Both the position numbers and the translations under genes were made by a program. Source: Marinilabiliales bacterium (lineage in GTDB: Bacteria > Bacteroidota > Bacteroidia > Bacteroidales > UBA12077). From it: a stretch of 6,056 nt of DNA. Positions 6,039 to 6,056 of the stretch are shown here, one piece after another. Within the stretch, counting starts at the first letter, position 1, and each line of letters begins with the position of its first letter. The DNA lies in assembly GCA_002869305.1 (NCBI GenBank), contig PKTC01000514.1, positions 1 through 6,056 of the forward strand, written 5' to 3'. Under the pieces are notes generated by a model. The model saw nothing but the letters and a program-made list of their open reading frames with translations, searched no databases and was not told where the DNA came from.

Positions 6039-6056
6039 TTTCTGGTGTTCCTGTGC

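Noticed and set aside
6030..6050. An alternative tRNA fold with AGAAAAT as the anticodon loop
   Set aside because: It would lack U33, have a mismatch in the stem and leave an odd variable region; the GGG reading fits the downstream arms better.
5997..6056. A complete tRNA gene at the window end
   Set aside because: The bases 5' of the anticodon loop cannot form the anticodon stem with TCAGG, and no D-arm or matching 5' acceptor strand is visible. Only the 3' half is supported.

Overview
The window looks like the chromosome of a gliding or adhesive member of the Bacteroidota. The evidence is AT-rich DNA, a promoter of the Bacteroidota type (TTTG, 18-nt spacer, TATATTTG), no Shine-Dalgarno sequences, a PorP/SprF-family outer-membrane protein, and a giant PKD-repeat protein with a type B C-terminal sorting domain of the type IX secretion system (T9SS, 'CHU_C / gliding motility C-terminal' family). 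The genus cannot be fixed from the sequence. All four protein genes lie on the minus strand, so the biological order runs from high to low coordinates.

Layout in transcription order. (1) 6056-5997: a 3' half of a tRNA, probably tRNA-Pro(GGG), running from the anticodon loop to the discriminator base. It is joined directly to the interior of a PKD repeat. (2) 6038-2166: a PKD-repeat surface protein with 13 recognisable repeats, a 14th partial repeat at the N-terminal edge and a type B CTD. Its apparent ATG and first ~14 codons are translated tRNA, so the gene is 5'-incomplete here and has no signal peptide. (3) 2165-2013: intergenic DNA with a 10-bp inverted repeat just after the stop codon, a second short palindrome and weak promoter candidates. 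(4) 2012-1032: a PorP/SprF-family protein with a signal peptide and a GTG start. (5) 1031-942: intergenic DNA with a good Bacteroidota promoter. (6) 941-336: an OmpH/Skp-like membrane-anchored coiled-coil protein. (7) about 329-1: the N-terminal 109 codons of a family 2 glycosyltransferase, starting only 6 nt after the ompH stop, in the same frame and without an ATG. It runs off the window edge.

How the genes fit together. Type B CTD proteins and PorP/SprF proteins are often neighbours in Bacteroidota; SprF is needed for SprB secretion in Flavobacterium johnsoniae. The likely pair here is therefore a repeat adhesin and its dedicated outer-membrane partner. The OmpH-like protein and the glycosyltransferase look like a separate two-gene transcript. 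A functional tie to the adhesin through periplasmic chaperoning or surface glycosylation is possible, but only adjacency supports it.

The most unusual point is the tRNA/PKD junction. It is either a contig-edge chimera or a real recombination scar, and reads spanning position 5997 would decide.
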